A program made the translations under genes and the position numbers. This document shows positions 26,755 to 36,467 of a stretch of 62,708 bases of DNA, piece after piece; the first letter of the stretch is position 1, and each line of letters opens with the position of its first letter. The notes beneath the pieces were generated by a model. That model worked only from the letters and a program-made list of their open reading frames with translations, had not been told where the DNA came from and ran no database searches. The stretch is from an uncultured Oleiphilaceae bacterium. Lineage in GTDB: Bacteria; Pseudomonadota; Gammaproteobacteria; Pseudomonadales; Oleiphilaceae. The stretch is from NCBI GenBank assembly GCA_913060665.1, contig CAJXUY010000023.1:1-62708 (forward strand), written 5' to 3'.

Positions 26755-27049
26755 AGTAAAAAGTTCCTTATGTATTTTACTTTACCCTAAATATTGAGCT
26801 AACAATTTTTAGGACTCCTTGAAAATCCCGATCTACTGGGAACTAATAAAACTGCCAACTATAAAGCAAAATACACTCCATATAACTTTTATTAATTACT
26901 ATCAATAAGTTACAAATACCACCTACATAACACCCACAGAAGTAAGTAAAAAAATCTGACACTCGCCAATGGCATTACAGGGAATACCGAGTAAAATTTA
27001 TGCGACAGACTTAACAGTTTTTGAACGCTGTATCAAAAATGAAAGCACA

Positions 27050-29647
27050 TTAACGAGCACACTCTTTCACTTGAGTAGGTCCCTTCTCTCGGCTCGGTAG
27101 CGCACTAATTACAGACATGATCAGTGCCGCCACATATGCCTGAGACTGAACTAACAATACAATGACCCAAACTAAGGTATCGGTCGCCGTAATATCTTGT
27201 TGGACACACACGCCAACGGCAGCACCTAACAACATAATTAGTATCAGTACCTCTTCCCATGCAGACAGAATCGCCGTTCTAACAGACGTTTGATCTTTCA
27301 ACTTTGGCGTTCTGATAAAGGGCATTTTTTTATAAATCAGCCCATAGATCACCGCCTTCGATATCGTATACGACAGCGCCAGGCCTGCTAGTGCTGCCGA
27401 TACGGTATCTTTTGCATCAGAATTCACCCGAATACGGTATAGGTGAACGAGCTTGCCCATTTTGAAGAAAAACAGCGCTAGTGGCGGAAAAGCAAATAAA
27501 ATTAAGGGTGGGTCTGACTGTTCTGGGAACAGAATCATCATCAGCGACCAAAACAATGCACCCGCAGTGAAAAATAGATTCATTCCATCGGCTATCCATG
27601 GCAGCCAACCAGCGATAAAGTGATACCGCTGCCCCTGGGTTAACTGCGTATTTTTGCCCAACCAAAGCTTCGCCCCATGTTCGCGCATAATCTGGATTGC
27701 GCCGTAAGCCCAGCGAAAACGCTGTTTTTTGAAGTCTATAAAGGTGTCGGGAATGAGCCCTTTACCATAGCTTTGTTCAATATATGCAGCCTCATACCCC
27801 TGATCAAATACACGTAAACCGAGTTCAGCATCTTCCGTAATTGACCACTCCCCCCAGCCTCCTAACTCATCAAGAAGCGAGCGTCGAATCATGGTCATAG
27901 TGCCGTGTTCAATAATCGCATTACGATCATTTCGAGTCACCATGCCGATATGAAAAAAGCCTCTATATTCGGCATAGCACATCGATTTAAATAGATTTTC
28001 ATCACCGTCACGGTAATCCTGAGGGGCTTGCACAACGCCAATTTTAGGGTCTGTAAAGTGAGGAACCAAATCACTCAACCACTCAGGGCTTACAATATAG
28101 TCACTATCAATCACCGCAACGATATCGGCATCTGCGGCCGTATGACGAAGCGCAAAATTAAGCGCTCCTCCTTTAAAACCCGCTAATGGAGACTCATGAA
28201 AAAAGCGAAACGGCTCGCCTAAGGTGTCACAAAAGGCCTTCACTGGCTCCCAAACATCAGGGTCTTTAGTATTATTATCAATCACCAACACTTCATAGTT
28301 AGCCCCTTTTAACGCGGCTAGTGCTTTAAGTGTTTTAATGACCATTTCCGGTGGCTCGTTGTAGCAAGGGACATGAATAGACACTTTGAAGTTTTTCGCT
28401 CGATCACAGTCACTGCCTGAAAAAGGTCTACGTCGCTGCTTAACCCACAACGCTTCGGCCCACTCATGCGCTTCAACCAACACCACTAACGTGACACACA
28501 GAGCACTCACACACAACATAATGCCCAACAAAACCGCCTGCCAAGAAATGTATTGAGTACTGAAATCGTAAACCATCCAAACTAAGGTGGTCATACAAAC
28601 AAATACTACACACGACAGGAAGCTTATCGCACGCTTACGAAACATATCGCCATCCCTTAACAGTACGGCAATGGTAAGAATGGCTAGTACAATTGAAGTG
28701 CCGACCAAAAAGCCCCATTGAGGGACATTTAAAATCGGCCCCTGAAACGGGAACTTTGCTTCTCTGTCGGCGTTAAATACCCCCCAATAAGCCCCTACTG
28801 CACCTTCATTCACTTCTTTCCAGGGCTGATCAAACGCCTCCATAATGAAATAATCCAATGACGTATCTTTGGCCATGACAATGAAATTGCGTAGAAATAT
28901 ACCCTGATTGGCCACTGAAGCTACCGCCTCACCCCTCATACGACCACGACTAGGCCAGCCGGTTTCGGCTAATAATAAGGGCTTGGCAGGATAAGCCTCT
29001 CGCAACTCCTGACTATGGGTCGCGACATAATCAACCGCAACTGATATATGAACGCCCTCCCAGTACGGCAGAATATGTGCAGCGATAAAGTCTACATGAG
29101 AAGCTAGTTCAGGTGTTTTTAACCAATAGTCCCATGTTTCAGCCGTTGAGACAGGCACCTTAACCCGGGCTTTTACATAGTCGATATATTCAATCAGCTC
29201 TATTAACTCAACATCTTTTCTCAATATTGCTTCGTTCCCCACCATCAACCGTGTGACATTGCTATGGCTATTGGCAATCTCAATTAATCGATCCAGCTCC
29301 TTATAGTTTTCAACGCGGTCACGGGTTATCCATGCCCCAAGCGTTACATCTAAGCCATAGGATTTGGCGAGTATAGGGGCATAATTAAGTGTTCCCGCTA
29401 CTGAATAGGTTCTAATTGATGCGGTGTGATGCGAAATCAGTGCAATATCAGCTTGGATAGCCTTCACAGAAGGGAATATTCCATCGACTGGGCTTTGCCC
29501 TGATTGAAAAGGCGAAAAAGAGAAACCTGCAACGGGTTCACTCCATTCAGGTTCAATATAGGGTCGGTTAGCGAGCGCCCAGATAGAACAGGTAATCACC
29601 GAAATGATTAATAAGATTATAAATTTTGCTTGATACTTTTTTCGCAT
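27050..29647 (-). CDS. ndvB: GH17/GT2 fusion: beta-(1,3)-glucosyltransferase (NdvB-like)
   Basis: Large inner-membrane enzyme (865 aa) for synthesis and remodelling of beta-1,3-glucans, very like P. aeruginosa NdvB, whose cyclic glucans are periplasmic and linked to biofilm antibiotic tolerance. Order: N-terminal membrane helix (8-28); GH17-type domain (about 35-300) with VGNEAIL and AETGWPSRG as the acid/nucleophile segments; two or three membrane helices; a family 2 glycosyltransferase (about 415-650) with DSDY, TEDAELGLR and the product motif QRFRW; and a C-terminal block of membrane helices. Length equals NdvB (about 866). Single gene. Weak ribosome site. Confidence 0.88.
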   Translation of the reverse strand: MRKKYQAKFIILLIISVITCSIWALANRPYIEPEWSEPVAGFSFSPFQSGQSPVDGIFPSVKAIQADIALISHHTASIRTYSVAGTLNYAPILAKSYGLDVTLGAWITRDRVENYKELDRLIEIANSHSNVTRLMVGNEAILRKDVELIELIEYIDYVKARVKVPVSTAETWDYWLKTPELASHVDFIAAHILPYWEGVHISVAVDYVATHSQELREAYPAKPLLLAETGWPSRGRMRGEAVASVANQGIFLRNFIVMAKDTSLDYFIMEAFDQPWKEVNEGAVGAYWGVFNADREAKFPFQGPILNVPQWGFLVGTSIVLAILTIAVLLRDGDMFRKRAISFLSCVVFVCMTTLVWMVYDFSTQYISWQAVLLGIMLCVSALCVTLVVLVEAHEWAEALWVKQRRRPFSGSDCDRAKNFKVSIHVPCYNEPPEMVIKTLKALAALKGANYEVLVIDNNTKDPDVWEPVKAFCDTLGEPFRFFHESPLAGFKGGALNFALRHTAADADIVAVIDSDYIVSPEWLSDLVPHFTDPKIGVVQAPQDYRDGDENLFKSMCYAEYRGFFHIGMVTRNDRNAIIEHGTMTMIRRSLLDELGGWGEWSITEDAELGLRVFDQGYEAAYIEQSYGKGLIPDTFIDFKKQRFRWAYGAIQIMREHGAKLWLGKNTQLTQGQRYHFIAGWLPWIADGMNLFFTAGALFWSLMMILFPEQSDPPLILFAFPPLALFFFKMGKLVHLYRIRVNSDAKDTVSAALAGLALSYTISKAVIYGLIYKKMPFIRTPKLKDQTSVRTAILSAWEEVLILIMLLGAAVGVCVQQDITATDTLVWVIVLLVQSQAYVAALIMSVISALPSREKGPTQVKECAR

Positions 29648-29894
29648 AAGACGCTAATAGTCACTGCCGCTGTAACATTGATGACATAAGTCACGGGAAC
29701 AAGCGGCGAGATTATACTCAGATCGCAGGGGGTTAATAGTCAAAAAGATGATTTTGTGACACTAATGTGACAGAGTGGTAACGAAAACAATGACCGCCGC
29801 ACAGTTCTGATTGTTCGACAATGTCCCCTTATGACCGACTTATTGTCATAAATTGACCTTCAGTAACCAATAGCAAATGGGCACAATAGTCTTC

Positions 29895-29987
29895 GTTGAT
29901 TAGTGTCTCTGAACTAGTCCGTTTTTACTCTCTTAAGAGGGTAAATACTTACCTTGCTTTAAGGCTGCCGTTTGGCAGCCTTTTTTT
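29895..29987 (+). ncRNA. Candidate small RNA with two hairpins
   Basis: A plus-strand hairpin TTTACTCTC-TTAA-GAGGGTAAA (29924-29945, one G-U) is followed by a rho-independent terminator AAGGCTGCC-GTTT-GGCAGCC-T7. Both flanking genes are on the minus strand, so no protein gene explains this terminator. The 5' end is a guess; no clear promoter was found. Confidence 0.4.
29961..29987 (+). terminator. Orphan rho-independent terminator
   Basis: AAGGCTGCC-GTTT-GGCAGCC stem followed by T7; the minus-strand reading lacks a T-tract, so it acts on plus-strand RNA. Confidence 0.88.
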
Positions 29988-30027
29988 ATGGCCCTTACGC
30001 GATATGAAATTCGTATTTAAGAAAGCG

Positions 30028-30606
30028 CTACAGTAAAATATCAAACACCAGCTCATCCAACATTTTAAGCGTTAACCCCCAAATTCGATGTTCTCCATAA
30101 AAATAGCATGGCAACTTAATCGACATACCCTTTCGTTCCCACACCATCGTTTCGCGGTTTCGTTTGTCCGCCAAAAATGAGACAGGCAACCAAATAACCT
30201 GATCAACTTCATGGTTAATAGTGAAGCGGGGGTCACCCTCTAACCTGAAGGCATAGGGTGAAACCACCATGGGTTTGCGAGTGCCGTGGGCCAATGTCAT
30301 CACATCGGACATGCGCCCCATATAGTTATCAACCGACAGCCCTAACCCTATTTCCTCAGAGGTTTCCCTTATGGCAGTTTCACGAATATTGCTATCTTCT
30401 TGTTGCTCTCTTCCTCCAGGGAAGGCAATATGACCAGACCAACGATCGCCCTCTTTGTGCGCCCGCTTAATGAGTAAAACCTGCAATTCACCGTTCTGAT
30501 CACGTAATACGGTTGCCACCGACGAGCGGGTCATAAAACGTCGAAACATCCGCGTTTTGGCTCTCCGTTGACTCAGCGTTTGTTCAAGTTCGTATAAGTT
30601 TTTCAT
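30028..30606 (-). CDS. NUDIX hydrolase, CoA pyrophosphatase type
   Basis: Cytosolic NUDIX hydrolase of 192 residues, probably cleaving CoA or CoA derivatives to 3',5'-ADP and phosphopantetheine. The pattern HIAFPGGREQQED...TAIRETSEEIGL combines the NUDIX box with the FPGG(R/K) start typical of the CoA pyrophosphatase (UPF0035/NudL) group. The long substrate loop with LIKRAHKEGDRWSGH agrees. Length equals E. coli NudL. Single gene, divergent from tcdA, 112 bp away. Confidence 0.82.
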   Translation of the reverse strand: MKNLYELEQTLSQRRAKTRMFRRFMTRSSVATVLRDQNGELQVLLIKRAHKEGDRWSGHIAFPGGREQQEDSNIRETAIRETSEEIGLGLSVDNYMGRMSDVMTLAHGTRKPMVVSPYAFRLEGDPRFTINHEVDQVIWLPVSFLADKRNRETMVWERKGMSIKLPCYFYGEHRIWGLTLKMLDELVFDILL

Positions 30607-30718
30607 ACGTTAACATTAGCATATTTATCGTCGCTAAACACAGTAGTTGGTATCCGGCAAAACACAGGTATAATGGCGTTTTTGTTTATTTTCGACCACG
30701 CTCAGAGAAGTGTTACCT

Positions 30719-31498
30719 ATGTCAGATGATTTTTCCCACCGCTTTGGGGGAACCCAGCGCCTTTATGGTCTCGATGCAGTTGAAAAACTGAGACATGCGC
30801 ATGTAGGCGTCATTGGCATAGGTGGTGTCGGCTCTTGGGCAGCAGAGGCGCTTGCACGCTCCGCTATCGGTAAAATCACCTTATTTGATATGGACGATAT
30901 TTGTGTCTCGAATGTTAATCGTCAAATACATGCACTGGATGGGCAAATTGGTCGATTAAAAGTGGATGCTATGGCAGACCGAATAAAAGCGATTAACCCA
31001 GAAGTACAGTGTGAAGCGGTTATGGGGTTCGTAACTGAAAAGAACCTTGAGAAGCACCTTGACACTCAATTCGATTATATCATTGAAGCCACCGACAGCG
31101 TTAAAGCAAAAGCCGCAATTATCGCCTACTGCAAACGTAATAAAATACGGATCATAAGCTCCGGTGGCGCAGGTGGCCAAATTGACCCGTCGCAAATCCA
31201 GATAGCGGATCTCAGCCGCACGATACAAGACCCACTAATGGCAAAAGTCAGAAACCTGCTTCGCAGAGACTATAACTTCTCTCGAAACACCAAACGTAAG
31301 TTTGGAGTAGAGTGCGTCTTTTCAACCGAGCAACTGCTGTACCCTAACGCAGATGGTGCGATATGCCAGCAAAAGCCATCAACCGATGGGCCTGTCAAAC
31401 TTGACTGTGCCACAGGGTTTGGCGCATCAACCTGCGTTACCGCAACCTTTGGTTTATTTGCAGCATCAAGAGTGTTGAATAAGTTAGTAAAGGCTTAA
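30719..31498 (+). CDS. tcdA: tRNA threonylcarbamoyladenosine dehydratase (TcdA/CsdL)
   Basis: E1-like enzyme that cyclises t6A37 of tRNAs to ct6A, using ATP. The 259-residue protein begins with FSHRFGGTQRLYG, has the nucleotide loop VIGIGGVGSWAAEALARS, the Arg finger region NVNRQIHALDGQIG, and a C-terminal FGASTCVTATFGLFAA as in TcdA. I chose the ATG with GAGAAG 8 nt upstream; a GTG nine bases earlier is a weaker alternative. Single gene upstream of an antiporter. Confidence 0.93.
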   Translation: MSDDFSHRFGGTQRLYGLDAVEKLRHAHVGVIGIGGVGSWAAEALARSAIGKITLFDMDDICVSNVNRQIHALDGQIGRLKVDAMADRIKAINPEVQCEAVMGFVTEKNLEKHLDTQFDYIIEATDSVKAKAAIIAYCKRNKIRIISSGGAGGQIDPSQIQIADLSRTIQDPLMAKVRNLLRRDYNFSRNTKRKFGVECVFSTEQLLYPNADGAICQQKPSTDGPVKLDCATGFGASTCVTATFGLFAASRVLNKLVKA

Positions 31499-31612
31499 TT
31501 CAAAGCAATACCTGCTGATATCTGGACAAGATCACTATCTCCGATTACTGTTACTTAACACCTCTTATCTAATAGATACACTCACTAATAATAAGCGAAG
31601 TAACGCCGTTTC

Positions 31613-33463
31613 ATGACTGAAAATACGCTTTTCCTACTCGCCAGTATTGGTGTCGTCTCTCTGTTTTGTCAGTGGCTAGCGTGGAAAATGAAGCTTCCCG
31701 CAATCCTGCTGTTGTTACTGGGCGGGATTTTAATGGGACCAGTATTTGACTGGCTAGACCCTGATGCATTATTTAATGATCTTCTGTTTCCCATTATCTC
31801 GCTGTCGGTAGCCGTTATTCTTTTTGAGGGGAGTCTAACCCTCGAGTTTAAAGAACTTAAAGAACATGGCCGCATGGTCAGAAACCTGCTTAGTGTTGGC
31901 ATGCTCGTAACCTGGGTTACGGCAACGCTCGTAAGTCGTTTGGCCTTGGGGCTCTCTTGGGAAATCGCAACACTATTTGGAGCCATTGTTGTCGTTAGCG
32001 GGCCTACCGTCATCATGCCGCTATTACGGGTGGTGCGTCCCACATCAAATATATCCAACATCCTAAAGTGGGAAGGCATCGTGATTGACCCCATTGGAGC
32101 ATTGCTGGCAGTACTGGTGTTCGAATTTATCGTATCAGGGAAGTCCGGCGCCCTAGGTCACACCCTTTGGACATTTAGTTCGACCATAATGCTAGGCGCA
32201 TCTCTCGGATGCGCTGCAGGGTGGCTTCTTGGGCTCGCACTAAGACAACACTGGCTGCCTCAGTTCCTACAAAATGCAGGCTCTCTCACCTTTATGTTAG
32301 GTGTATATGCGCTATCAAATACGTTACAGCATGAATCCGGGCTGCTCACGGTTACCGTTATGGGTATTTGGCTCGCTAACATGAGAGGCGTACCTGTCGA
32401 TGATATTCTAGAGTTTAAAGAGTCATTAAGCGTACTACTCATTTCAGCCTTATTTATATTGCTGGCTGCTCGAATAGAGTTCGCCGCTATTGCCGCGCTG
32501 GGATGGGGGCCTGCCTGGGTTATTCTAGCGCTTATTTTTATAGCTCGCCCAGCGGGCGTTTGGCTTTCAGCCATGGGAACAACACTCAGCTGGCAAGAAA
32601 AGGCATTTTTAAGCTGGATATCACCCCGCGGTATCGTAGCAGCGGCTGTTTCAGCGCTCTTTGCATTTCAGCTTGAAAGCCTAGGGCATACTGATGCCGC
32701 AATTCTAATACCATTGGTGTTTTTGGTCATTATTACGACTGTTATTACACAAAGCCTGACGGCACGCCCTCTCGCTAAATGGTTAAAGGTATCGGAACCC
32801 GATAGTAGTGGCTTCCTATTTATTGGGGCAAACCAAGTCTCCCGTGAAATCGCTAAAGCACTTATCAAGCGAGATATTCCCGTGATGCTAAGCGACACTA
32901 GCTATGAAAACATTCGCTTGGCCAGAATGGAAAACTTACCGGTTTATTTTGGTAATCCTGTATCTGAGCACGCCGAAAACCATATGGATCTAACGGGTAT
33001 TAGCAATGTATTAGCCATATCCCCTTATCGACAGCTGAATACACTCGCGACCTTTCACTATCTTGACCTATTTTCCAAGGGCCATGTGTTTGGTCTCTCT
33101 GATGGCCAGGCAGATCAACGAGCCAGCCATCAATTCTCAGAGAAATTTAAAGAAACCCGAACGCTATTTGGTGAAAAGGTCACCTATGCAATGCTAGCCA
33201 GTCAGCTAAGCCTGAAAGCAAGTATCCGGACGACACAACTCAGCTCTGAGTTTACCCTTGAAGATTATCGTGCCCAACACAGTAACCGCCTGCTTATCCT
33301 ATTCGTCGTAACACCTCAGGGTAAGCTGACACCTGTTGTGGCGGATCAAGACATTAAAGCCGATGAAGGGTATGAAGTAATCAGCATGATTAGACCAGAT
33401 CCAGAGAAAGACCCCGCTGTTACCGCAGATAAGCAGGTAAAAGAACCCAGCCTCCCCTCATAA
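31613..33463 (+). CDS. Cation:proton antiporter with C-terminal nucleotide-binding domain
   Basis: Inner-membrane Na+ (or K+)/H+ antiporter of 616 residues. The first 400 residues form 12-13 hydrophobic helices of the CPA1/NhaP kind, with VVSGPTVIMPLL and EGIVIDPIGALLAV (the ion-binding ND/PD-type segment). Residues about 400-520 look like a TrkA-N Rossmann domain (GFLFIGANQVSREIAKALIKR), suggesting nucleotide control. The acidic C-terminal end is soluble. Which cation is moved cannot be told. Weak ribosome site; it ends 138 bp before the next gene. Confidence 0.85.
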   Translation: MTENTLFLLASIGVVSLFCQWLAWKMKLPAILLLLLGGILMGPVFDWLDPDALFNDLLFPIISLSVAVILFEGSLTLEFKELKEHGRMVRNLLSVGMLVTWVTATLVSRLALGLSWEIATLFGAIVVVSGPTVIMPLLRVVRPTSNISNILKWEGIVIDPIGALLAVLVFEFIVSGKSGALGHTLWTFSSTIMLGASLGCAAGWLLGLALRQHWLPQFLQNAGSLTFMLGVYALSNTLQHESGLLTVTVMGIWLANMRGVPVDDILEFKESLSVLLISALFILLAARIEFAAIAALGWGPAWVILALIFIARPAGVWLSAMGTTLSWQEKAFLSWISPRGIVAAAVSALFAFQLESLGHTDAAILIPLVFLVIITTVITQSLTARPLAKWLKVSEPDSSGFLFIGANQVSREIAKALIKRDIPVMLSDTSYENIRLARMENLPVYFGNPVSEHAENHMDLTGISNVLAISPYRQLNTLATFHYLDLFSKGHVFGLSDGQADQRASHQFSEKFKETRTLFGEKVTYAMLASQLSLKASIRTTQLSSEFTLEDYRAQHSNRLLILFVVTPQGKLTPVVADQDIKADEGYEVISMIRPDPEKDPAVTADKQVKEPSLPS

Positions 33464-33601
33464 GAACTGATACCTTGAAATCCGTTATATAAAGTCACCT
33501 GATATAACAGATTCGTCACAAAACAACGAATATAGAAGTACATTTTTTGTACAAATTAAGCTATTATATTGAACAGTGTAAGCTTTAAAGGGGATTTTGT
33601 T

Positions 33602-34297
33602 ATGGCTGATATTGCAGGTGTGTCGTTTCCAATTGCTCAACCCATTCTAAACAGTGGCGTTAATCAGTTGAGTGAACCTGATAGCAGAGATTCGGCTGAC
33701 GCGTTACGAGCCACTACCGCCCCTCAGAACAACCAACAGGTCAATCAAGAACCCTCCGATATACCCGCAGAACAAAGCATCTCATCTCGTCTTGATATAT
33801 CGATTAAACCCGGTGAAAACAATACTCAAGAAGGTAATCGCTCACAGAACTCGGTAGAAATCACCGCAGGCGATAAAACCGCCACAGTCAGCCGAGAGCA
33901 AGTGGTCGATGCCGTCGACCGACAGCTACAACGTAATGCGGTAGAGCAAGCGGCGCAAAATAATAGCGATAACCGGAATGACCTGGACAACTCAACGATT
34001 GTCAAAGCCGCTGTAGCCAACAGTGATAGCCCTGAGGAAGCAAGAGAGACAACCGTTGATCTTGCTGAAACGAAGCAGAACACTCAAACTGCTGAGTTTG
34101 CATTTGATCAAATCGAACAAGCTAATCAAGCCAATGATAGCAGCAGCGAGTCCAATGAACCGTCTGGCCTAACCGAATTTAATCAATCATTTGCAGAAAT
34201 TGGAAAAGACGCATCGCAGCAGCAAGTTAGAAATGAGTTTATTGCCTCAAAAGACCCTGAGCAGAACTTAGGGCTTAGTGTAGATACAAGAACCTAA
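33602..34297 (+). CDS. Hydrophilic low-complexity protein, unknown
   Basis: A 231-residue protein without recognised domain. It is very rich in Asn, Gln, Ser, Asp and Glu, has no cysteine, signal or membrane helix, and is probably largely disordered, apart from a short hydrophobic start (IAGVSFPIAQPIL) and a helix-like EQVVDAVDRQLQRNAVEQAAQ. The start ATG has AAAGGGG upstream; an earlier TTG in frame lacks such a site. Stable hairpin downstream. Could be a flagellar or secretion-associated accessory protein, but nothing in the sequence proves this. Confidence 0.6.
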   Translation: MADIAGVSFPIAQPILNSGVNQLSEPDSRDSADALRATTAPQNNQQVNQEPSDIPAEQSISSRLDISIKPGENNTQEGNRSQNSVEITAGDKTATVSREQVVDAVDRQLQRNAVEQAAQNNSDNRNDLDNSTIVKAAVANSDSPEEARETTVDLAETKQNTQTAEFAFDQIEQANQANDSSSESNEPSGLTEFNQSFAEIGKDASQQQVRNEFIASKDPEQNLGLSVDTRT

Positions 34298-34314
34298 CGT
34301 TTAGTAGTTTTTCT

Positions 34315-34341
34315 GGGCTACAGTTCGCTGTACTGTAGCCC
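34315..34341. terminator. Stem-loop between convergent genes
   Basis: A 10-bp perfect stem GGGCTACAGT / ACTGTAGCCC with a 7-nt loop lies between a plus-strand and a minus-strand stop. It lacks a T-tract on either side, so its termination strength is doubtful. Confidence 0.45.
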
Positions 34342-34351
34342 CTTAATAGCA

Positions 34352-34762
34352 TTAAGAGCCGTGATGCGGATGATCAATATTATCTAGTAATGCTTTGCCA
34401 AAATCACAACGGGTAATAATACCCACCAACTTACCCTCTTCCATCACTGGTAAACGTCGACGACCTTTAATAAACAAATCTGCCGTTACAAGAATATCGT
34501 CGTCTGCATTAACCGAATCGATATCTTTGCTCATATGGTCAGCAACGCTATCACCTGCTTGTTGATAATAGCCCCCCATTAAGGTCTCTTTAAGGCAATC
34601 AATCTCTGAGAGCAAGCCTACGATTTTGCCTTGATCGTCCATTACCGGAGCACCAGAACGGCCTGACTTGATTAGTTGACGCAAAGCATCAATAACACTA
34701 TCTTCTGACTTTAAAGTTAAGATATTGCGTGTCATATAGTCCCTGACTTTTAATGACTGCAT
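34352..34762 (-). CDS. Two-CBS-domain protein
   Basis: A 136-residue protein made of two CBS domains: VRDYMTRNILTLKSEDSVIDAL...SGAPVMDDQGKIVGLLSEIDCL and VADHMSKDIDSVNADDDILVTADLF...RLPVMEEGKLVGIITRCDFGKAL. A Bateman module binds adenine nucleotides and senses energy state; no effector domain is attached and the partner is unknown. I chose the ATG preceded by GAGGGA; upstream ATG and TTG codons lack ribosome sites. C-terminus His-rich (HPHHGS). Confidence 0.85.
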   Translation of the reverse strand: MQSLKVRDYMTRNILTLKSEDSVIDALRQLIKSGRSGAPVMDDQGKIVGLLSEIDCLKETLMGGYYQQAGDSVADHMSKDIDSVNADDDILVTADLFIKGRRRLPVMEEGKLVGIITRCDFGKALLDNIDHPHHGS

Positions 34763-34831
34763 TCGTGCATCCCTCATATTAATCAACGTTGATTTATTTT
34801 TGTTAACTGTTCAATAAATATTCTTCATATG

Positions 34832-35788
34832 TTACATGGTCAACACCAATTTACCACGAACATGGCCAGTTTCCAGTTCAGTATGCGATTTTTTTGCATC
34901 TACCAAAGGGAACTGTTTATCAATATGCACCGACACGTCTTCAGTTTCAATTAATTCAGCTATTGCCGCAAGCCCTTCTTGGTCAGGGTGGACTGTCAAA
35001 CCAACCGTTTTAATGCCAAGCTTATCGCCTTCTTTAATTATCTGCTCCGCCGTAATCGTCGGCACTGTGACCAACTGCCCCGTCGTCGCCAATACGCCCA
35101 ATGACCAATGTCCGACATCCCCCCCCATCGTATCAAGCACAAAATCGAGGCCATAGCAGGCATCAACGAAGTCCGTCTTGGTGTAGTCAATCGCTTCGTC
35201 TACCCCTATTTCATGTAAAAAATCATGGTTTCGGCCCGATGCGGTCGCTATTACGTACGCGCCATGAGCCTTAGCAAACTGCACCGCGAAATGACCAACG
35301 CCACCAGCCGCGGCATGAATCAATACCTTATCGCCTTCTTTGACAGACCCGACTTCAAACAGCGCCTGCCAAGCCGTTAATGCCGCTAGCGGAACACCCG
35401 CTGCTTTTTTAATATCAAGATTGTCAGGCACTCGACATAATAGCTCTGGCGTCGTTGTTACATACTCGGCATAGCCCCCGCCGAGAAGAGGGAATCCAAT
35501 CATTCCCATTACGCGATCACCTACGTTCCAATCGCGACACCCCTCTCCCACTGCGTCAACCACACCTGCAATATCATACCCGGGCACCCAACCGATTTGA
35601 TCTTCGAGTTGCGCTGCAATTTGCCCAGCGACAAACCCTAAACCTTTACGTGTTTTGTAATCAATCGGGTTGAGCCCTGCCGCTGCGACCTTAACCCTCA
35701 CTTCCCGCCCTTTTGGCTGAGTCACTGCCCGTTCAGCTAACTGTAAGACCTCCACTCCACCGAAACGGGTGTATTCAATTGACTTCAT
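34832..35788 (-). CDS. MDR-type NADP-dependent oxidoreductase
   Basis: Medium-chain dehydrogenase/reductase of 318 residues without the catalytic zinc ligands, so a quinone-oxidoreductase/enone-reductase type. N-terminal GroES-like domain (KSIEYTRFGGVEVLQL, AAGLNPIDYKTRKG) and Rossmann domain with AAAGGVGHFAVQFAKAHGAYVIATAS. The end HTELETGHVRGKLVLTM is typical. AAAGGAA precedes the ATG. Its start overlaps the end of the tapT-like gene by 14 nt, so they form one operon with the GNAT gene. Confidence 0.85.
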   Translation of the reverse strand: MKSIEYTRFGGVEVLQLAERAVTQPKGREVRVKVAAAGLNPIDYKTRKGLGFVAGQIAAQLEDQIGWVPGYDIAGVVDAVGEGCRDWNVGDRVMGMIGFPLLGGGYAEYVTTTPELLCRVPDNLDIKKAAGVPLAALTAWQALFEVGSVKEGDKVLIHAAAGGVGHFAVQFAKAHGAYVIATASGRNHDFLHEIGVDEAIDYTKTDFVDACYGLDFVLDTMGGDVGHWSLGVLATTGQLVTVPTITAEQIIKEGDKLGIKTVGLTVHPDQEGLAAIAELIETEDVSVHIDKQFPLVDAKKSHTELETGHVRGKLVLTM

Positions 35789-36467
35789 TATATTGTTCCT
35801 TTAGTAAACGTCTCATTGACTCACTTTCTTGCTTCACACCATGACCACTTCGTGCTGCCATATAGTGCTGGCTAAAAACAAGAAAATAGTCTTGTAGTAA
35901 CAATGCATTAGCCTTCTCACCAGCTAGACCAAGCAGCTCAATGGCTACCTCAACCGTACACAAATGATGTGCGTGAGAAGCTCGCCTCAAGCTATACTGA
36001 GACAACCTTTCTGGATTCAATGACAGTATAGGCAAATGATTCAGGCAAGAGCTTTTTCTTAACATTTTAACGGCTTGTTGCCATGTTGCATCTAATAGAA
36101 TAAAAATGTGTTTCTTATAACCATTCTGCCTAGAGTCACCCACCGAAGTATCAAACGGCTTAATTCTGTCTTTGTGCTCTGTCGATTCAGCAGGATACAC
36201 CAACCAATACTGACAACTAGAATCTTCGAGCGATCGTTGAAAATCAATATCTATTTCAGTGCGAGACCACCGATATACCTGAGTAGGCGCTAAGCATTCA
36301 GCGATAAGTCGCCCTGTATTGGTCGGCTTTCGATATTCAGCAGCATGAGTCAACAGACAAAATTCAACCTCTGAACGGATGCTAGGCCGATATTGGCAAA
36401 TACACGCGATCTGAAGCAGCCTGCAGCGGCCACAATAGCCACCAATAGACGTTGATCTCTCATCCAT
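35775..36467 (-). CDS. tapT: DTW-domain tRNA-uridine aminocarboxypropyltransferase
   Basis: Predicted enzyme that forms acp3U in tRNA from SAM. The 230-residue protein has the N-terminal zinc-like CGRCRLLQIACIC cluster, a central LTHAAEYRKPTNTGRLI segment, and the family signature FILLDATWQQAVKML (the D-x-T-W motif), followed by SLRRASHAHHLCTVE. These match TapT/YfiP of E. coli. Its ATG overlaps the upstream GNAT stop by one base (TGATG), indicating coupled translation, and its 3' end overlaps the oxidoreductase gene. Confidence 0.85.
   Translation of the reverse strand: MDERSTSIGGYCGRCRLLQIACICQYRPSIRSEVEFCLLTHAAEYRKPTNTGRLIAECLAPTQVYRWSRTEIDIDFQRSLEDSSCQYWLVYPAESTEHKDRIKPFDTSVGDSRQNGYKKHIFILLDATWQQAVKMLRKSSCLNHLPILSLNPERLSQYSLRRASHAHHLCTVEVAIELLGLAGEKANALLLQDYFLVFSQHYMAARSGHGVKQESESMRRLLKEQYNEVN

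Larger units (their letters stand above)
29648..30027. other. Intergenic region with orphan plus-strand terminator
   Basis: 380 bp between two minus-strand genes. It includes a perfect 7-bp dyad TTATGAC-N9-GTCATAA at 29829-29851 (operator-like) and a structured plus-strand transcript candidate ending at 29987. No protein gene is seen. Confidence 0.6.

Noticed and set aside
29752-29775. CRP site upstream of ndvB
   Set aside because: TGTGACACTAATGTGA is a direct repeat, not the inverted repeat TGTGA-N6-TCACA.
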